Shown here piece after piece: positions 31,965-43,624 of a stretch of 64,000 nt of DNA (positions are counted from its first letter, which is position 1; every line of letters begins with the position of its first letter). Source of the DNA: Ctenosaura bakeri (lineage: Eukaryota; Chordata; Lepidosauria; Squamata; Iguanidae). The stretch lies in contig CAOLHI010000059.1 in assembly GCA_948474755.1 (NCBI GenBank), forward strand, positions 682,001-746,000. The letters are read 5' to 3'. The position numbers and the translations under genes were made by a program. A model generated the notes under the pieces. The model searched no databases. It was not told the origin of the DNA and worked only from the letters and a program-made list of their open reading frames with translations.

Positions 31965-32865
31965 CTGGCCATGGAGAAATTTATAGCCAGAATTAGTAGT
32001 AGCTTTGGATGGTTCATTCACCTCCTTCCTTTCATTCTCACAACAATCCTCTGAAATGTTCAGGCAGAATGTATGTGCCCTGACTAGTTTGGTCTCTTCT
32101 GTACCATAAGCTACCAGCAATTTAGAACATTCTCATGGGGAAGATTGCGGCTAGAATGTACCTATTTTAGTTACTTTCAATGAAAAGCAAATATTACTTC
32201 TAATTTTTTCCCCTATAATGGAAATGAACTACTATAATGAAACTATAAAAGAACATAAAATCTTTCTTTTCTTTTCTTTCTGGAATCTGCACATTGAGCT
32301 GTTTTACTGTGAAACAAATGTATTAGGAATCATGGCACATTTACAACTGCACTGCTCAGCAGGTCTGAAACATCACACAAATACATTCTTTGACTAATTA
32401 AATTTTTCATAATGCACAAGTCTGGACTCGACAAGCACAGTTCTGCACACAGGCTTTGAACAAGTACAATTAAGATAGAAGCTCACATTTTAGTCTTGTT
32501 TTCTCAGCAAGATTTGACCGCCCCTGTTCAGAAATTTGGGAACCCAGCTGAAAGTTGAATACACATTGCAGTTATACGGGATAGGCTGCCGCATGGGAAA
32601 CCGCATGGGGAAAATCACACTGTTCTGCCTATGTTCTCCCCACTAATAAATGAGTTCTTCTTTCAACATTGCACAGTGGCTGTGTATGAGCTATGCAGGA
32701 GGCTGTTTTCTGACTTTCTATGCACAAATTGGTGTCAGTGGATTGGGTATATTCAGGTATATATTTTTTAAAACATGTGCTTATTTTATTTAATTTAAAA
32801 CAGGTTTGGCTATCCATCATTTAAACATATTTTTGGATTGTACAGCCTTCCTCAAAATGATGTGT
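31965..32865. other. Intergenic, nothing recognised
   Basis: AT-rich; no supported feature. Confidence 0.3.
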
Positions 32866-32867
32866 TG

Positions 32868-33000
32868 AGGCCACAACTCTCATCCTTCCAAACCAATTCC
32901 TGGCTGAAGAAACTATACTCCCACCATTCCAAACCAATTCCTGGCTGAGAACAATGGGAATTATAGTCCAACACATCTGGAGAGTGACAGTCTAGAAGGC
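32868..33000. repeat. Unassigned repeat with 'aactcccat' core
   Basis: The pair 'ggccacaactctcatcctt' and 'gggaattatagtccaacaca' + 'tctgg' is the pattern of an inverted-core repeat also seen at 35638, 40796, 43016, 43498 and 48868. A 23-base piece (accattccaaaccaattcct...) is duplicated inside (about 32885 and 32926). Confidence 0.5.
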
Positions 33001-33116
33001 AAAAGTGCTGATTTATAACATATAAAGCCCTGTATAGTTCAGGTTGTATGAAGGATTGTATCTACCAATATGAGCCTGCCCATGTTTTGAGAACTTCTGA
33101 TGTGCCCCTTATCTAT

Positions 33117-33318
33117 GGCCATTTCTGCACTACACTGTTATAGTGCTATTATTCCACTTTCAACCTCCTGTGGAATTCTGGTGTTTGTAGTTTACTGAGG
33201 CCAAAGAGTTCTCTGGCTGAGGATTCTAAATGCTCCTCCCTAAACTGCAAACCCCAGGATTCCACAGGATGTTGAAAGTGGAATAATAGCACTATAACAA
33301 TGTAATGCGGAAATGACC
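33117..33318. mobile_element. Palindromic GGCC element, long-loop type, TAT duplication
   Basis: Starts ggccatttctgcactacac and ends gtaatgcggaaatgacc. TAT on both sides. The loop carries 'gaggccaaagagttctctgg' and 'ctgaggattctaaatgctcc'. Removal restores the L2 sequence. Confidence 0.88.
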
Positions 33319-33493
33319 TATGTCTTATGACCCTCACAGGTACATCCTGGTGGGAACATGGGAGAGGGCCTTCTTAATATAGGCTCCAGGCTCTGGAACA
33401 CCTTTCCCAGAAAGGTTAGACTGGCACCTTCCCTATTCTCTTTCCATAAACAGCTGAAGACTTTTCTGTTTCAACAGGCCTTTGAGGACTGAA

Positions 33494-33694
33494 AGCCTTT
33501 TTGCACTACACTGTTATAGTGCTGTAATTCCACTTTCAACATCCTATGGAATCCTGGGGGTTGCCGTTTAGGGAGGGGCACTTAGGATTCTCAGCCAGAG
33601 AGCTCTTTGGCCTCAGTAAACTACAAACCCCAGAATTCCACAGGATGTTAAAAGTGGAATAATAGCACTATAACAGTGTAGTGCAGAAACGTCC
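33494..33694. mobile_element. Palindromic GGCC element, long-loop type, TGA duplication
   Basis: Left arm 'gcactacactgttatagtgc', loop 'ggattctcagccagagagct' and 'ctttggcctcagtaaactac', right arm ending gtgcagaaacgtcc. TGA stands on both sides if the terminus is read as five bases. The empty L2 site would read gactgactgttt. Confidence 0.82.
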
Positions 33695-34054
33695 TGACTG
33701 TTTAGGCAGGATTGGCCTTGTACACTGTGCTGGATTTTCTATCTTTTATTTTATTGCACTATTGTGGGTTTTTTTTATGGTTCATGTTTTTTGATAGGTT
33801 TTAAAAAAAATTTATAGTTTGTGAATTTTAGTTTTTTTAATCTGTTATAAACTGGCTTGAGTCTTGAACTGGGAAAAAGGCAGAATATACATCATCATCA
33901 CCACCATCATCATCACATTTCTAAGGAGGAAGCTTAGTGATCTCAACTCAGATTCCTGGCATAGCTGTAAAGTACCTGTTCCCTAAGTATAGCTGATATT
34001 GGAGTCACATATATAACATGATATACACATGATAAACATGCTAGTGTGTACTCA

Positions 34055-34475
34055 GGACCTTTCTGTACCTTACCTTTTTCCGGCGCTGGGATGCGGGGAT
34101 TGTGTGAGCAGCCTCCGATGAGAGGCTCTCACATCCCTGCTGCTTCGGCTCCCCATGAGCTGCCTGCTCACGCAAGAGCCCTGCCTCTTCCTTCCGCAGT
34201 GCAGCCTGGGAGTTTCCCATGCTGCCCTGGGGCAGGAAGCACAACTGCTGCAGCTCCGGAGGCTCCGCACACCAGATAAGTGTGCGTGACACCTAGGAGC
34301 AATGCATGATCACGCACCATTTTCGGCTTTGAGCCGAAAATGAAAAAGAGCGCGATCGGCCCCTGCCGGCCCCTGGAGCATCGTGCGATTGTGAGTGCAT
34401 CATGGAGATCGCTCCTCACAATCGCACGACGCTCCGGGCACCCTTTCGCATGGAAAATGCTGTGCGGAAAGGGCC
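34055..34475. mobile_element. GGCC-ended DNA element, 421 bp, TCA duplication
   Basis: Starts ggacctttctgtacc and ends gtgcggaaagggcc. TCA on both sides (34052-34054, 34476-34478). Inside are short hairpins such as 'ttttcggctttgagccgaaa' (34320) and the pair gagcatcgtgcgattgtgag / ctcacaatcgcacgacgctc (34375-34435). Confidence 0.85.
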
Positions 34476-34479
34476 TCAC

Positions 34480-35160
34480 TCTCAATTTTATGTTGCATGA
34501 AGTACACAGTGGAGAAAAAGTGGAGTGGTTAAATATCTGTGGAAGTGAAGTGGCTGGTACAGATGGTTTGAATTATCTTCTTATGCAAGGCAAATAGAAA
34601 AAAAGGAGAAATGTATTGAAAAAAGCTGCCTGTAAGACATCCAACAGCTTTACTTGCTCACTGTTTCCAAGTCTTTCCAAACTCTACGTTAATGACTACA
34701 TTTAGCCACTGTTTTTATGATAACAGTTGCTTTTATCCACAAATCTGGAGTCAAAATGCACCATGAAGTTGCAGTTTATAAAACTGTTTGCTTTGGTCAT
34801 CATTTGTTTTGTGCCTGTCAGAAACATGAGTCATCCCACACAGGGTGAGAATTGTTTGTCAGTTAAGAGGAAAGGTACTCATGCTGATACTTCCGGCTTC
34901 CCATACAGTTTACATTCTATTCAGACTGGTTTCAAAATCTGCTAACCTTAGTTTACAGTGTTCTAATTACAAGATTTCCATGCAGCAGCTTGCAGCTAGC
35001 CTTGTAACCACAGCAATGCTCAAAATTTCTGTTGATACAAATATAAAACCTGCAGTTTCACAAAGATGCTATGGGCTCTTAAATAAACCACAAAAGCAAT
35101 GCAATGTTGTAGCAGTTTCTGCGCTCAGGCTCTCTTGGTTTGCATCACACTACTTGAGCT
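34480..35160. other. Intergenic, nothing recognised
   Basis: No supported feature. Confidence 0.3.
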
Positions 35161-35166
35161 AGCTCA

Positions 35167-35601
35167 AGCCCTTTCCGCACCTTACCTTTTTTCAGTGCTG
35201 GGGTGCGGGGATTGCGCGAGCAGCCTCCAGGGAGAGGCTCTCGCATCCTTGCTGCTTCAGCTCCGCATGAGCTGCCTGCTCCTGAGCAGGTAGCTCCAGA
35301 GTCCCGCCTCTTCCTTCCTTCCCCAGCACAGCCTGGGAATTTCCCAGGCTGCACTGGGGCAGGAAGCACGACCACCGCGGCTCCGGAGGCTCACACGCAC
35401 AGCAAGTGCACATGGGGCTTTGGAGCAATGTGTGATTGTGCACCATTTTTGGCTGAAAGCCAAAAATGAAAAAGTGCGCGAGCAGTGCCTGCCAGACCTT
35501 GGAGTGTCATGTGGTTGTGAATGCATTGTGCAGATTGCTCCTCACAATTGCTCAGCGCTCCAGGCGCCCTTTCACATGGCAAATGCCATGCGAAAAGGGC
35601 C
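35167..35601. mobile_element. GGCC-ended DNA element, 435 bp
   Basis: Starts agccctttccgcacc and ends catgcgaaaagggcc. TCA on the left and CCA on the right. The interior is close to 34055-34475, with an extra 14-bp inverted motif (gctgcctgctcctgagcagg) near 35270. Confidence 0.82.
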
Positions 35602-35637
35602 CCAGTCTATACTGTAGAGCTACAGGTAGGAGTCACA

Positions 35638-35755
35638 CAGCCTTCCAGATCTTGTTGGATTGTAAGCCCCAGCATTTCTCACCATAGGCTGTGCTGGCTA
35701 CGGCTGCTAGGACTTGCAGACCAACAACATCTAGAGGGTTGCTGCTCTAAAACCA
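35638..35755. repeat. Unassigned repeat with 'agatcttgttggatt' core
   Basis: 'ccagatcttgttggattgta' at one side and 'cagaccaacaacatctagag' at the other form the inverted ends of the repeat also seen at 43498. Confidence 0.55.
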
Positions 35756-36102
35756 CCTAGACAATGGCACGATGTGCATGTCATGGAATGCTAGGACACT
35801 GGAGTGTGGAGTAGGATGCTTTCTCTAGACAGTAAAAAACTCTGCAGTATACCAGATGCTGTTGGGGTGGTCCTGCCATCACTTCTGTTTGTAAAATTGA
35901 CAGGAGGGGATAAATATGAAAACACCATCCCTAGTGCTTGTAGGATTTGGAGATGCAATGGGTGTGTGCAACGAATTCCTTCAAAACTGCCCTAATAAGC
36001 AGTTTGTTTCTCACAGACAAAGGTCTGAATCCTATTATTAGGCCTGCCTAGAGTAGACCCATTGTATCAATAGGATTTACTTCCATGTTGACTCACCACT
36101 CG

Positions 36103-36205
36103 CGTACTTTTTCATTTTTGGCTTTCAGCCAAATGGTGCACAATCACGCATTGCTCCAAAGCCCCACGTGCACTTGCCGTGCGTGTGGAGCCTCTGGACC
36201 CTGCT
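36103..36205 (-). repeat. Fragment of the 35167-type element
   Basis: 'actttttcatttttggcttt' 'cagccaaatggtgcacaatc' is the inverse of 35405-35475. No ends remain. Confidence 0.6.
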
Positions 36206-36321
36206 CTTGTTGGGACTATCCAACGGGATGCCAGCCAGAGCTGTCTTCCTGTTTATCACTTTTGCACCTACATGGATGGCAAAAAAACAACTGTGTAAAG
36301 AATTAGGTATCTACCAGTATA

Positions 36322-36535
36322 GAGAGAAACAGTGTGGTATAGTGCTTTGAACATTGGACTATCATCCTGGAGACCGGGATTCAATTCTCCATTCTGCTAT
36401 AGAAACCCACTGGGTAGCTTTGGATGCATTACACACTCTCAGCCCCCGAAAACCCAGTGATAGGCTTGCCTTAGGGTTGCCATAAGTCAGAAATTACTTG
36501 AAGGGACACAAAAACGACAGCAACAACAAGTACAA
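36322..36535 (+). repeat. tRNA-headed SINE (Sauria SINE type)
   Basis: Head 'acagtgtggtatagtgcttt' 'gaacattggactatcatcct', box-B-like 'gggattcaattc', body, and BovB-like tail 'gggttgccataagtcagaaa' ending in a cagcaacaac run. Confidence 0.88.
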
Positions 36536-36539
36536 AAAA

Positions 36540-37860
36540 CTCCCATGGGATTCAGGCTTTTATTTATTATGCACAGTCCGCTCCATCCCTGGTCTGGTAT
36601 ACACTCTGCCCCTGCCAACACTAGAGATGTAATAGGGACTCAGTCTGGGGGCACACAAAGTTCATAGGGTTGAGGCTATCTTAGCCAGAGGGCAGAATTC
36701 TTCTACCTTTCATAGTTGTGTAGAACAGGGAATTTCACAAACTAGAAAGCTACACCTGCTGAAATTTCCTCTTTCAAACAACTATTAAAGAGATCTGTCC
36801 TCTTTTTCTTGTAGCCATCTTATTGACTGGGCACTTTGGCTGCTAAATTGCAATGAATTAATTTCTTTCCTGTCAGAAGGAACTCGCTAGCCTTGATCCA
36901 AGGCTGTACAGACCAGCCTCAATGCTGCCAACAGTTACAGTGTCAGATTCTCATTGCAAATTGGGGTTCCATGTGTATGGATATTTTTAGGATTGGAGCC
37001 GATGTGTCTGGCCAGCCTTTGGCTTCTCTCCAGATCCAAACAGTGACGGCTGAGGATAGGGTTTCTGTATTCTCAGACCAGTTCCAATACAGCAGAGAGC
37101 ATGCTAGGCAGTGTTATAGGGGATTTTTTGAACTTTCTCAGTACTGACTAACTGGCAAGAGTAGCATGATCTTCCTGTCAGACATACAAAAGTTAACATT
37201 TGTACTGTGGTTGCATTATCAACAATCTCTTCCTGAAATAGATACCTGGGCTTGATAAGGCTATTTCAGGTCAGCGATGAGCAGCTGATAAGGCATGGGA
37301 AAACTTAGGAAAGCAGGAGGGAAGTCTGTCATCCTTCTGAACTAAAGCTTGTCTCTCTAATAGAGATACGAGGCTTATGGGATGCAGTATCACAGCATAC
37401 TATACAGTTACATTTGGAATGATGAAACATTCCAAAGGCACAGTACATACTCAAGAGGTGCGGTTTCATTGGTGAAGAGGTTACTGGAAGTTTGGGGTGT
37501 TTTGGTAATCCCTGAGTTTCTTTAGTCCACTTTCCATTTTAAAATATCGCAGAGTAGTTTATAAGCAAACTAAATGCTAAAAATAATAAAGCAATACTAA
37601 AACAGTTTTAAAAAAAGTAGAAACAGGTGTAACTGACAACATTTTGTTATTACCTGTTTGAAAAATAATCAAGAAAATGCTTTGGCAAGCTAGCAAGTCC
37701 TTAGCTCAGAGGTGGGAAGAGTGGATGATAATGACTAAAAAAATGCCTCCCATGCACTCTTTTAGGTCTAGGACAGTGGATTTCTATGCTTCAGTAACAT
37801 CTCTTCTGGGCCTAAAACAGGAGGAGCCAAAGTAAAATTACTCTCATGCCCTTGAAAGAT
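36540..37860. other. Intergenic, nothing recognised
   Basis: No exon or repeat end that I can support. Confidence 0.3.
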
Positions 37861-37879
37861 GTGTGGGGTGGCATCTTGA

Positions 37880-38340
37880 GTAACAAAAACATAATTTTTA
37901 AGGTAAAAAATGTTGGAGAGTGGCCTTCCATGATCCATCAAGGGACATCTGTAACCTCCATAGCTCAAGTAATTGTCCACTCCCCTTTAGCACCCAGCAT
38001 ATAATCCCAGTCTCAAAATCGTTCCATAGAATGGGTGCCAAAACAGAAAATGCTTTTCTCTGCATAATAATCAATGGAAGCTCATATGGTATAGTAAGCA
38101 GAAGCTTCCCCTCAAGGATTAGGATTTGGGCCATTCTATACAGGAAAAGGTGGTCTCCCAGGTAACATGGTCCTGAGCTTGAACTTGGGTAGTTGGGAAC
38201 TAGTGCAGATCTTTCTGTGCAGGAGTGCTGTGTGAACTGTAGGAAATCCACTAAGTAGCATAGCCACTGCATTCTGCATCACTCACAGCTTCTTAACCTA
38301 AGTCAAAAGGTAACCCTGCCCACAGTATGTTTCAATAGTC
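37880..38340 (-). mobile_element. L2-group LINE ORF2 C-terminal fragment
   Basis: Minus-strand translation contains 'KAFSVLAPILWNDFETGI', the block that in L2-clade ORF2 reads 'RAFS..AP.LWN.LP'. It is preceded upstream by 'VMQNAVAMLLSGFPTVHTAL'-like sequence. Frames shift within it. Dead copy. Confidence 0.65.
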
Positions 38341-38912
38341 CAATATTTGCAAATACACAGACTGAAACTAAGTATGGGCATAGTTGAAACAACATCTCCA
38401 AACACTAGTATACAGTGTGACAAACTCAGCCTTGCTTCTATTAATCTCACCTGCAGATAGATAAATGGTATGAGGAAAATGTTAGCACCCAACAGACACC
38501 AAGATGGTGGTAGTGGTGGAGAATTGCTGTTAGAAGTTCCAACTGACTAGGTAACCATTACATAGGATTACAGCTCTTGGCTTATACCATTCTCATACGC
38601 TCCAACATTTTGCAGATAAAAAACCGGACAGCCAAGTCACAATCAGAGTGTGATCAAAACTGCATATATTATGATTGAGGGAAAACATGCAGGCTAGGAA
38701 AGGCTGCAGCAGTTTGCTTTGTCTTAAAGTCGACCTGGGATGGCAAGACTCTGGACAGTTGAATGATATTTATTCTCACTGTACTGTTTCTTAGTCACTG
38801 GCTGGTAGCTGACTCTACTTCTCTTCAAGTCATCCCCTTCTGAGAACAAGAGCCAATTTCAAACCAAATACAAGCTTTCTTCATTTTCGTTTTTCAGTGT
38901 GGAATCAAAGGC

Positions 38913-39140
38913 TTAACTAAAGGCATCAGATCTTGTCTGAACTTAGAAGCTAAGCAGGGACAGCCCTGATTAGTGTTTAGATGGGAGACATACCATACAT
39001 ACATACCTACCATCTGTAGGCTATATTCTAGAAGAAGGAACTGGCAAAACCACTTCCGAGCATTGCTTGCCTAAGGAAACCCTATGAAATTCATGGGGTT
39101 GTCATAAGTTGACAGGTGACATGAAGGCAGACACAAACAT
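38913..39140 (+). repeat. 5S-rRNA-headed SINE
   Basis: The head 'gatcttgtctgaacttagaa' 'gctaagcagggacagccctg' 'attagtgtttagatgggaga' is plainly 5S rRNA. The body follows (gaaggaactggcaaaaccac) and then the tail 'gtcataagttgacaggtgac' 'atgaaggcagacacaaac'. Confidence 0.9.
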
Positions 39141-39144
39141 CAAA

Positions 39145-40790
39145 TGTTTGCTGGGTCCTAATGTTTCAGCCCATACAGTTGCTTGCTGTGACTGATCTGG
39201 GAAAATAAACAGTGCTTTGGGGTGAGCTGCAATGCACACACACATCCTGATTTTTTAAAGATATGTCAGGAATTACTGTACATGAAACAACAAAATGCAC
39301 CATAGTCCAACATAGATACTCAGGGATGCACGGGTCCTGTCTCATGGAGTACATGTGTGTGATGCTGCTTTGAGAACACATTGCTGAATACAAATGTGAC
39401 AAATTAGATAGCAAATTCTACCCAAGCAGATTTCCCTGTGCAGTATGAGAACTAAGCAAGTATTTCTTTGTCTCTTACCTAAGAAAAACTTCTCAGTTTC
39501 CTGATCAGAGCTTTGCAGTAACGTATTGCAACTGTAAGTAACAACATTATCTGCAATATAGTACCTTTTTAGGATAATGAAGGTAAAACTATATGCTTTA
39601 TACCATTTACAAGCTATTTCACAAATACTGTTTACTCATCACTTGCAAAATATTATTCGTAAGGAATTACAGCCATTTTTTCTACTTTTAGTTTTTTAAA
39701 ATTCAAATCCATTAGTAATGTGTTATCTGCAAAGTGATATGTACTAAGTAACATTAATGCATTCTGATTTTCAAAAGTCATGGCTAATGTTCATAAGATA
39801 GTTTTTAAAAATGTTCCAGGCTCTGTTCTTAATAGTCAGAGTTTCTGCTTTTAAACTTTAGCATAGATCAAAAAACAACGTTATTGCCAGTCAGATTGAA
39901 AAGATACAGAACCTCCAAACAAAATGCAAAGCTATACTGTGTCCCTGTACTTTCCAAGCTTCCTAAAGTGTTCACAAGTGTTGTGAAATTTCACTGGGGG
40001 GAAACAAACAGCCATCTTTAAAAGTAATTACCTCTGGCTGCTGAGAAGACAGAGCCTGACACTGCTAAGCAGCTTGTTTTTATGAGTGGAAAATGATAAC
40101 ATAGAGTATAAATAGTGCCTGAGCCATCCTGGCAAAGCAAATGAACTAGACAAGTTTAGATCTGTCATTAGGAGACACAGATGAAATGTTGTGTTTCTCT
40201 GATCTGAAGCACTGATGATTTGCACCTTCTCAGGCAATGGAAGTTGTGTCATTCATTTCTGTAACAACAATCAAAGAGGAGGATTTATTCCCTTTCTTTA
40301 CTGCCTCATGACCCAGTGAGAAAGTAGGTAACAGACCCTCCTGTCTCAATTTGACAGGAACAGTCCTAATTAATTCTTTGTCATTTCAATTTTTCAGCTG
40401 CTTTTAAAATGTCTCGGTTTTTTCCTTCCCCTCCCACTTTCGCTATTTGTTCTCAGCTTACTTCAATTGCTACAAATAGAGTTCAAAATCCAAAAGTAGT
40501 TTGCACTCAGCAGGTGGGCAGGGGAGAGAAGGAGATGAAACCTTGCCCTTCCCAGCAGGCTTAGACAAAGGCAAACTGCTTCAGCCTCATCTCTCTCGTG
40601 TGTTCTTCCTTATTAGTAACTTTTGCCACCTTGATCACACTTTAATCTTGTTTGGCCACACATGCTCTGGTTTTCATCTGTGAAATGGTGGGTAGTGTGC
40701 AATATAGTTTAGTATCTGGCTTTAATCACTAGGTAACCACCCAAGGAAACATGTTGCTGAGTAACTTCCGGTTCCTTCTAGATCAGGATA
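39145..40790. other. Intergenic, nothing recognised
   Basis: AT-rich, no recognisable repeat. If slowly evolving it would be a place to look for regulatory elements or 5' exons of TACC2. Confidence 0.3.
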
Positions 40791-40795
40791 GGAAT

Positions 40796-40881
40796 CATGC
40801 AACCTTCCAGAAGTTGTTGAACTGGAACTCCCAAGTCACCATCGGCCATGCTGGCTAGGTCTGCTGGGAGTTGTAGCTATA
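40796..40881. repeat. Unassigned 'aactcccat' repeat
   Basis: 'ttgttgaactggaactccca' ... 'gctggctaggtctgctggga' 'gttgtagcta'. Confidence 0.5.
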
Positions 40882-41041
40882 TACGGTATTTGCCAGCATA
40901 TAAGACTCACCTTTTCTCCTGAAAAATACTGTTTGAAAATGGAATGTGTCTTATATGCCAGTCTGGCAAATAGTATTTGCTAGCATATAAATGGGGCGAG
41001 TCTTATACACCAGTGTGTCTTATATGACGGCAAATATGGTA
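40882..41041. mobile_element. 160-bp inverted-repeat MITE
   Basis: Starts tacggtatttgccagcatat and ends, inverted, taccatatttgccgtcatat: about 20-bp terminal repeats with few differences. Contains three copies of 'gtcttata' (aagactcacc / gtgtcttatatgcc / gagtcttatacacc). TA may be the target. Confidence 0.75.
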
Positions 41042-41044
41042 ATC

Positions 41045-43012
41045 CCCACCCCTATTCTAGCTGGAGCAAATACCTGCCTAGGCAAAGATGATCAGGTTTT
41101 TCTTTTTTTCTTTTTCTAAAGAAAGGTAGCTACTATATCTTGGACCACCTTTGTCTGCTTGTTTCTGAAAATCTTCCTTTTTCTGTGGCAACTATAAACA
41201 CGTATCAGAATAATCATTTGAAAATCAGACCCTTGTGTGCAAAACAGACTTGGGTTTTTAAACTCTAAGGGAGAGTGCAATCACCAATAAGTATCATCCC
41301 CTTTGCTTAAGGTGTCCTTTACATATTTTCTTTGCTGTCTCATCAGAGCTGTTTGTCCAAGGAACAAATCCCATGAAGCTGGGAAAAATATCTGAATGAC
41401 TCAGCCACAGGGCAGGGCCAAATACAAGGGCCTTCCCATGGAATCAGTAGAAATCTCAGAGTCCTTTACTTGTTACCTGAGAAGCTCATGGACCTAAAAA
41501 AAACAAAAAAATATTTCCAAGTGGCTTGGAGTATGAGCTCAGTGCCCATCCACATGGCTCTTTAATATGGAATCTTTATTCTCTCCCTTGATAGCCTCTG
41601 CCAAATATTGAGTAAAAAGCTACGCTGATTCTGCATTCCACAAGGTCTCCTGGGAGAAAGGCTAGATATAAATCCAATCAATCAATCAGTCAATAGTCTC
41701 TACATAACAGCACAATGAGCAATGTGCATATGAACTGACAAAGGCAACCATGAACTGTTTATGATAAATTTCCAGATATGGAGCTGTGTTTTATTCCATT
41801 GCAGAAAAAAAATCACATGGTACCTTTACTATAGCATTAGATTTTATGGCGTACAGTATACTTCATCAGGTGTGTGGAACATAACCTGAGGAGTTCGAGT
41901 ATGCATGCGCTATGTACATGATTGGAGTTTGCTGTACAGCTTTGGAGAGGAAGGAGGCTCATGTTGGCTGGCAGGGAAAACACTATAGCAACGTTTCCTT
42001 CTTTGCTTACAAACAGGAAGCATGGCCAGAATAGGTTTCAGCTTTTCTTCCAGTGTTAGGGCATTAAAAGTAAAGGGGAAGCATCTAGAAGCACCTTCAA
42101 AACTGATATATTTTATCATGCTAAAATAAATCATTTAATCTTAAAGATGCTGCCAGATCCCTCTTCCCCCAGCTTTTGTAGTTATGCTGTAACAGACAAG
42201 CATGGCTTTCTCTTTGAAAACTATCCCTCTGTTAGGGATTTATTACACTGAGTTTTCTTTCTATGTGAGGAACCTATTTTCACCACATGAAATTTGAAGT
42301 GGTACAAGCTAGAATTCTATAACCTCTGTCTCTTGTATCTCTTGTACCTGCAACCTGGGCCTGTATGTATAGCTTGTTTATAAGCAGTCATTCCACAGAG
42401 CTAGAAGAATATGTAAAGAGGACACTTGACAACTGCATTCCAGACATTTTGGCTCATGCAGAGATATGATTCCACCTTCCCTTGATTAATTCAGGGCAGA
42501 GTGTTTGTGTGGGTGGTGCATAGTGTCTAACAGTGTTACACAGCAATGCCTGAAAATTAAGGATGTTTATGATCTGAACAATCATAAGTTGCTCTTCTTC
42601 CACTTGTTCTCAAAATACATGTCTATTCTTAAAATCTACACAGGACTTCTGACTTTTTGCAAATCGTTATATGTTCATTGTGTTTTTCTGGCAATAAACT
42701 TGTATGGTCGGTCCTTATTCCAGTTTTTCAGACAGAGACTTACTCACAAGGTTGCCAACAGTTGGATTAGCTTAGTTCCTGTGACTTTAATAGTAGTCTC
42801 AGATGCAGAAATGAAGATTGAGAAGATTTGCTTGCCATTAAGAGAAATTATATGTGTACGTGTAGGGGGGAGTTCCATGTGGATATGTATGGTTGGTTTC
42901 AAAGGCATAGAAGCAAGACTGTTAAAAATGTTAACAGTCATCATCACAGGGAGTTCAAACTTTTTTATTTTTTGTAAGGATACACATAGAACCTAGAATG
43001 GGTGGGAATTAT
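41045..43012. other. Intergenic, nothing firm
   Basis: 41640-41700 resembles a LINE tail (gggagaaaggctagatataa followed by an atca run). A 163-codon open frame at 42505-42996 shows no recognisable domain and no codon or splice support. Confidence 0.3.
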
Positions 43013-43015
43013 GAA

Positions 43016-43112
43016 CTCTCCAGATGTTGTTGAATGACTCTCCTCATATTATTTACTATTGGTTGTATTAGCTAGGGGTGCTGAACATTGTAGCTGAACA
43101 ACATCTAGAGAG
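43016..43112. repeat. Unassigned 'aacatctagag' repeat
   Basis: 'ctccagatgttgttgaatga' at one end and 'agctgaacaacatctagaga' at the other are inverted. Same family as 43498. Confidence 0.5.
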
Positions 43113-43497
43113 CTCTCATTTCCATGGCAGTTTCCAAGTTGGTAGGGAACAGTCTCTTCTGAGCAGCAGGAGAAACTGCCAGTGTTTCTTATCTTCTTCT
43201 AGATTACACAAATGAGGGATGGCCCTGCTACTCTCATTACAGGCCCACTATGCCTGCCAGATAACTTGAAGGATGGGAATGGATTCATGGTAATCACAAG
43301 TCCTGGCTGTATAGTAAGACAAACCTGCTTTTGTTGATCCCTGGGTAAATCCCATTGTTCACAGTTGGTCTTACTCCAATGCAAACACAAGTTGGATTGT
43401 AGCCTAAAGGAAGACAGGTTTTATGAGCACAATAGCTTTATAAAAGGATAATTTTTTTAGCACGACAAATTAAGAGATCCACTAAATCAGGGATGAA

Positions 43498-43622
43498 AAA
43501 TATATGGACCTGCAGATCTTGTTGGACTGCAACTCCCATCAGTCCCAGCCAGCAAAGCTAATGATGAGGGATTCCAGGACTTTCAGTCCAGCAACCTCTG
43601 GAGAGCCACATAGTCCTCATCT
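43498..43622. repeat. Unassigned repeat, best copy
   Basis: 'cagatcttgttggactgcaa' 'ctcccatcagtcccagccag' ... 'cagtccagcaacctctggag'. Inverted ends around a conserved centre. Confidence 0.65.
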
Positions 43623-43624
43623 CT

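Larger units (their letters stand above)
33007..33895 (+). mobile_element. L2-group LINE ORF2 C-terminus and 3' UTR, interrupted twice
   Basis: Translates as KALYSSGCMKDCIYQYEPAH, then (after a break) a 'GRGPSYIGSRLWNTFPRKVR' segment and LFSFHKQLKTFLFQQAFED. This is the C-terminal signature of L2-clade ORF2. The tail 'taaactggcttgagtcttga' ... 'aaaaggcagaatataca' ends it. Palindromic elements at 33117 and 33494 cut it into three pieces that rejoin in order. Confidence 0.75.

Noticed and set aside
31764..32120. 118-codon open frame, minus strand
   Set aside because: It overlaps an interspersed repeat (31855-31960) and shows no protein signature.
36322..36400. tRNA gene candidate
   Set aside because: The tRNA-like part is the head of a SINE with a BovB-like tail. 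It does not fold as a complete tRNA and occurs several times in the window.
38913..39010. 5S rRNA gene candidate
   Set aside because: Only the internal-promoter part of 5S is present and it is joined to a SINE body and tail.
42505..42996. 163-codon open frame, plus strand
   Set aside because: No domain, no start context, no splice-site logic and AT-rich composition; longest of many chance frames.
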